Origin: Caccoplasma_A sp045587545
GTDB lineage: Bacteria > Bacteroidota > Bacteroidia > Bacteroidales > G3-4614
NCBI GenBank assembly: GCA_045587545.1
Contig: JAZNCN010000021.1
Location: 1-64,000, forward strand
DNA length: 64,000 nt
Reading direction: 5' to 3'
This document shows positions 63,123 through 64,000 of the stretch, one piece after another. The position numbers and the translations under genes are program-made. The notes beneath the pieces were generated by a model. It did not search any database and was not told the DNA's origin. It saw only the letters and a program-made list of their open reading frames with translations. Every line of letters starts with the position of its first letter. Positions within the stretch are counted from its first letter, which is position 1.

Positions 63123-64000
63123 TTAATATATACCTTTTAAATATGGTTTATTTTTTCTATTTGCTTTATCTTTCCATACCATCTCGTTCAAATTAAACCT
63201 GACAGCTAATTGTTGTTGAAAATTAAACGAGTTTGGCAATATATGAAATGTCAGTTTTGCCGAACAATTCACAAAACTATTCCTATAAAAAAACAGGTCT
63301 ATATCGGTTTGATTATACCACTCTTCTGCTCTGTGAAACGGGTCTCCTTGATACAACTGAGACCCACATAAACCATAAAATGGGTACATATCATCTCCGT
63401 AATAAAACGTATTACTCATTCCTATATATTTCCATGCCAGATTAAACTCAACCAATGGACCGTTAGGCGTATGTTTCTCACCGGTACCACGATGACGCTC
63501 TATTCCCGCATAATATCCTACTCTAAGGGCAAGGGTATCTAATTTGGGTGTTAGCGATGTTAAATCAACTCCAACATAGGGTGATATTGATATATGGTCC
63601 ATTACCGACTCTCCTTCAACAGGTTCAGATGTGCGAGCAAGGTGATTCATACTAAAATGCCCACCGGCAATAAAAATATTAGGAGTCCATCTACCTGCAG
63701 CAAGAATTATGAATGCCTCTCTTCGTGTTGATGATTGCATTTGAGTCCAATCAATATAAGTCTCAATATATCCTTTTGATGCTTGATACTGAAACAACAC
63801 TCCTGTTATATTAGGCCGGAATATTGCAATTGAATCATATAGCATATAAGATGGCAGATTATCAATGAGCTGTGTACGAGGGAACATTCCAAAACTCATT
63901 GAAAAGCCTTTTTTTGCATAACGATAATAAAGAGTCGGATATAATTTACTTTCATCAACCTCTGCTCCAAATGGCTGAACCCAACTTGCTCCTGCCATAA
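63123..64000 (-). CDS. Outer-membrane-type protein (partial, 5' end outside window)
   Basis: The frame is open to the right edge, so at least 291 C-terminal residues are visible. An internal ATG (63996-63998) could be read as a start, but the frame has no barrier before the edge, so the gene most likely continues. The residues have strand-rich, aromatic-rich features (PTLYYRYAKKGFSMSFGMFP, and LTFHILPNSFNFQQQLAVRFN near the end), typical of a barrel or surface protein. I do not recognise the family. It shares a unit with waaA. Confidence 0.7.
   Translation of the reverse strand, partial: MAGASWVQPFGAEVDESKLYPTLYYRYAKKGFSMSFGMFPRTQLIDNLPSYMLYDSIAIFRPNITGVLFQYQASKGYIETYIDWTQMQSSTRREAFIILAAGRWTPNIFIAGGHFSMNHLARTSEPVEGESVMDHISISPYVGVDLTSLTPKLDTLALRVGYYAGIERHRGTGEKHTPNGPLVEFNLAWKYIGMSNTFYYGDDMYPFYGLCGSQLYQGDPFHRAEEWYNQTDIDLFFYRNSFVNCSAKLTFHILPNSFNFQQQLAVRFNLNEMVWKDKANRKNKPYLKGIY

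Overview
The window looks like a chromosomal stretch of an AT-rich member of the Bacteroidales. The genes are typical of that order: PorX/PorW type IX secretion (T9SS) regulators, a T9SS C-terminal sorting domain, a PF14905-type outer-membrane barrel, DUF4831, DUF4105 and DUF5723 proteins, and GEVED-domain secreted proteins. Promoters repeatedly fit the Bacteroidetes -33 TTG/TTTG and -7 TAnnTTTG pattern, and start codons lack clear Shine-Dalgarno sequences. No rRNA, tRNA, CRISPR array, transposase, integrase-flanked island or prophage gene was seen; the one tyrosine recombinase looks like housekeeping XerD.

Layout. 1-1981 (minus) is the 5' part of a secreted multidomain protein that runs off the left edge. 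2190-5089 holds pgi and a divergent sodium:solute symporter. 5090-5357 is a repeat- and hairpin-rich spacer. 5358-23347 is an unbroken minus-strand run of 14 genes, read from nnr through DUF4831, aroA, a small Cys/His membrane protein, a zinc/manganese-type ABC permease, porW, porX, tsaE, an Imm17-like protein, rhaM, an MscS channel, a DUF4105/Lnb protein and a catalytically stripped alkaline-phosphatase-fold protein to secA. 23615-25367 is adk-obgE. 25504-31698 carries a GH85 endoglycosidase with a T9SS sorting signal, then pnp. 31956-34211 is a three-gene unit of unrecognised envelope proteins. 34503-37059 has a YeiH transporter, a thioesterase and dprA. 37153-43685 is a seven-gene minus-strand operon (aroQ, O-methyltransferase, rbfA, LolC/E-like permease, YfhO, metal-binding lipoprotein, ABC ATPase). 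43776-51185 has xerD, an abundant-looking TPR lipoprotein, an APH-fold kinase, dnaX, cdd and a LysM glucosaminidase. 51318-59479 has a DUF5723 barrel, two tandem paralogous lipoproteins and a large outer-membrane barrel. 59501-64000 has pta-ackA, waaA and a partial outer-membrane-type protein.

How the parts fit. The long minus-strand run places two T9SS regulators (PorW, PorX) with the Sec motor SecA, which moves T9SS cargo across the inner membrane, and with envelope genes. Clear cargo is present in the GH85 protein. The zinc-type ABC importer is split: its permease is near porW, and its ATPase and binding lipoprotein are about 19 kb away.

Most of the window is ordinary core genome. The parts I would look at again are the pseudoenzyme beside PorX and SecA, the Cys/His membrane protein beside the metal permease, the tandem lipoprotein pair with its DUF5723 barrel, the unknown three-gene envelope unit, and a set of short intergenic repeat/hairpin elements. 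I found no clearly new defence or mobile system.
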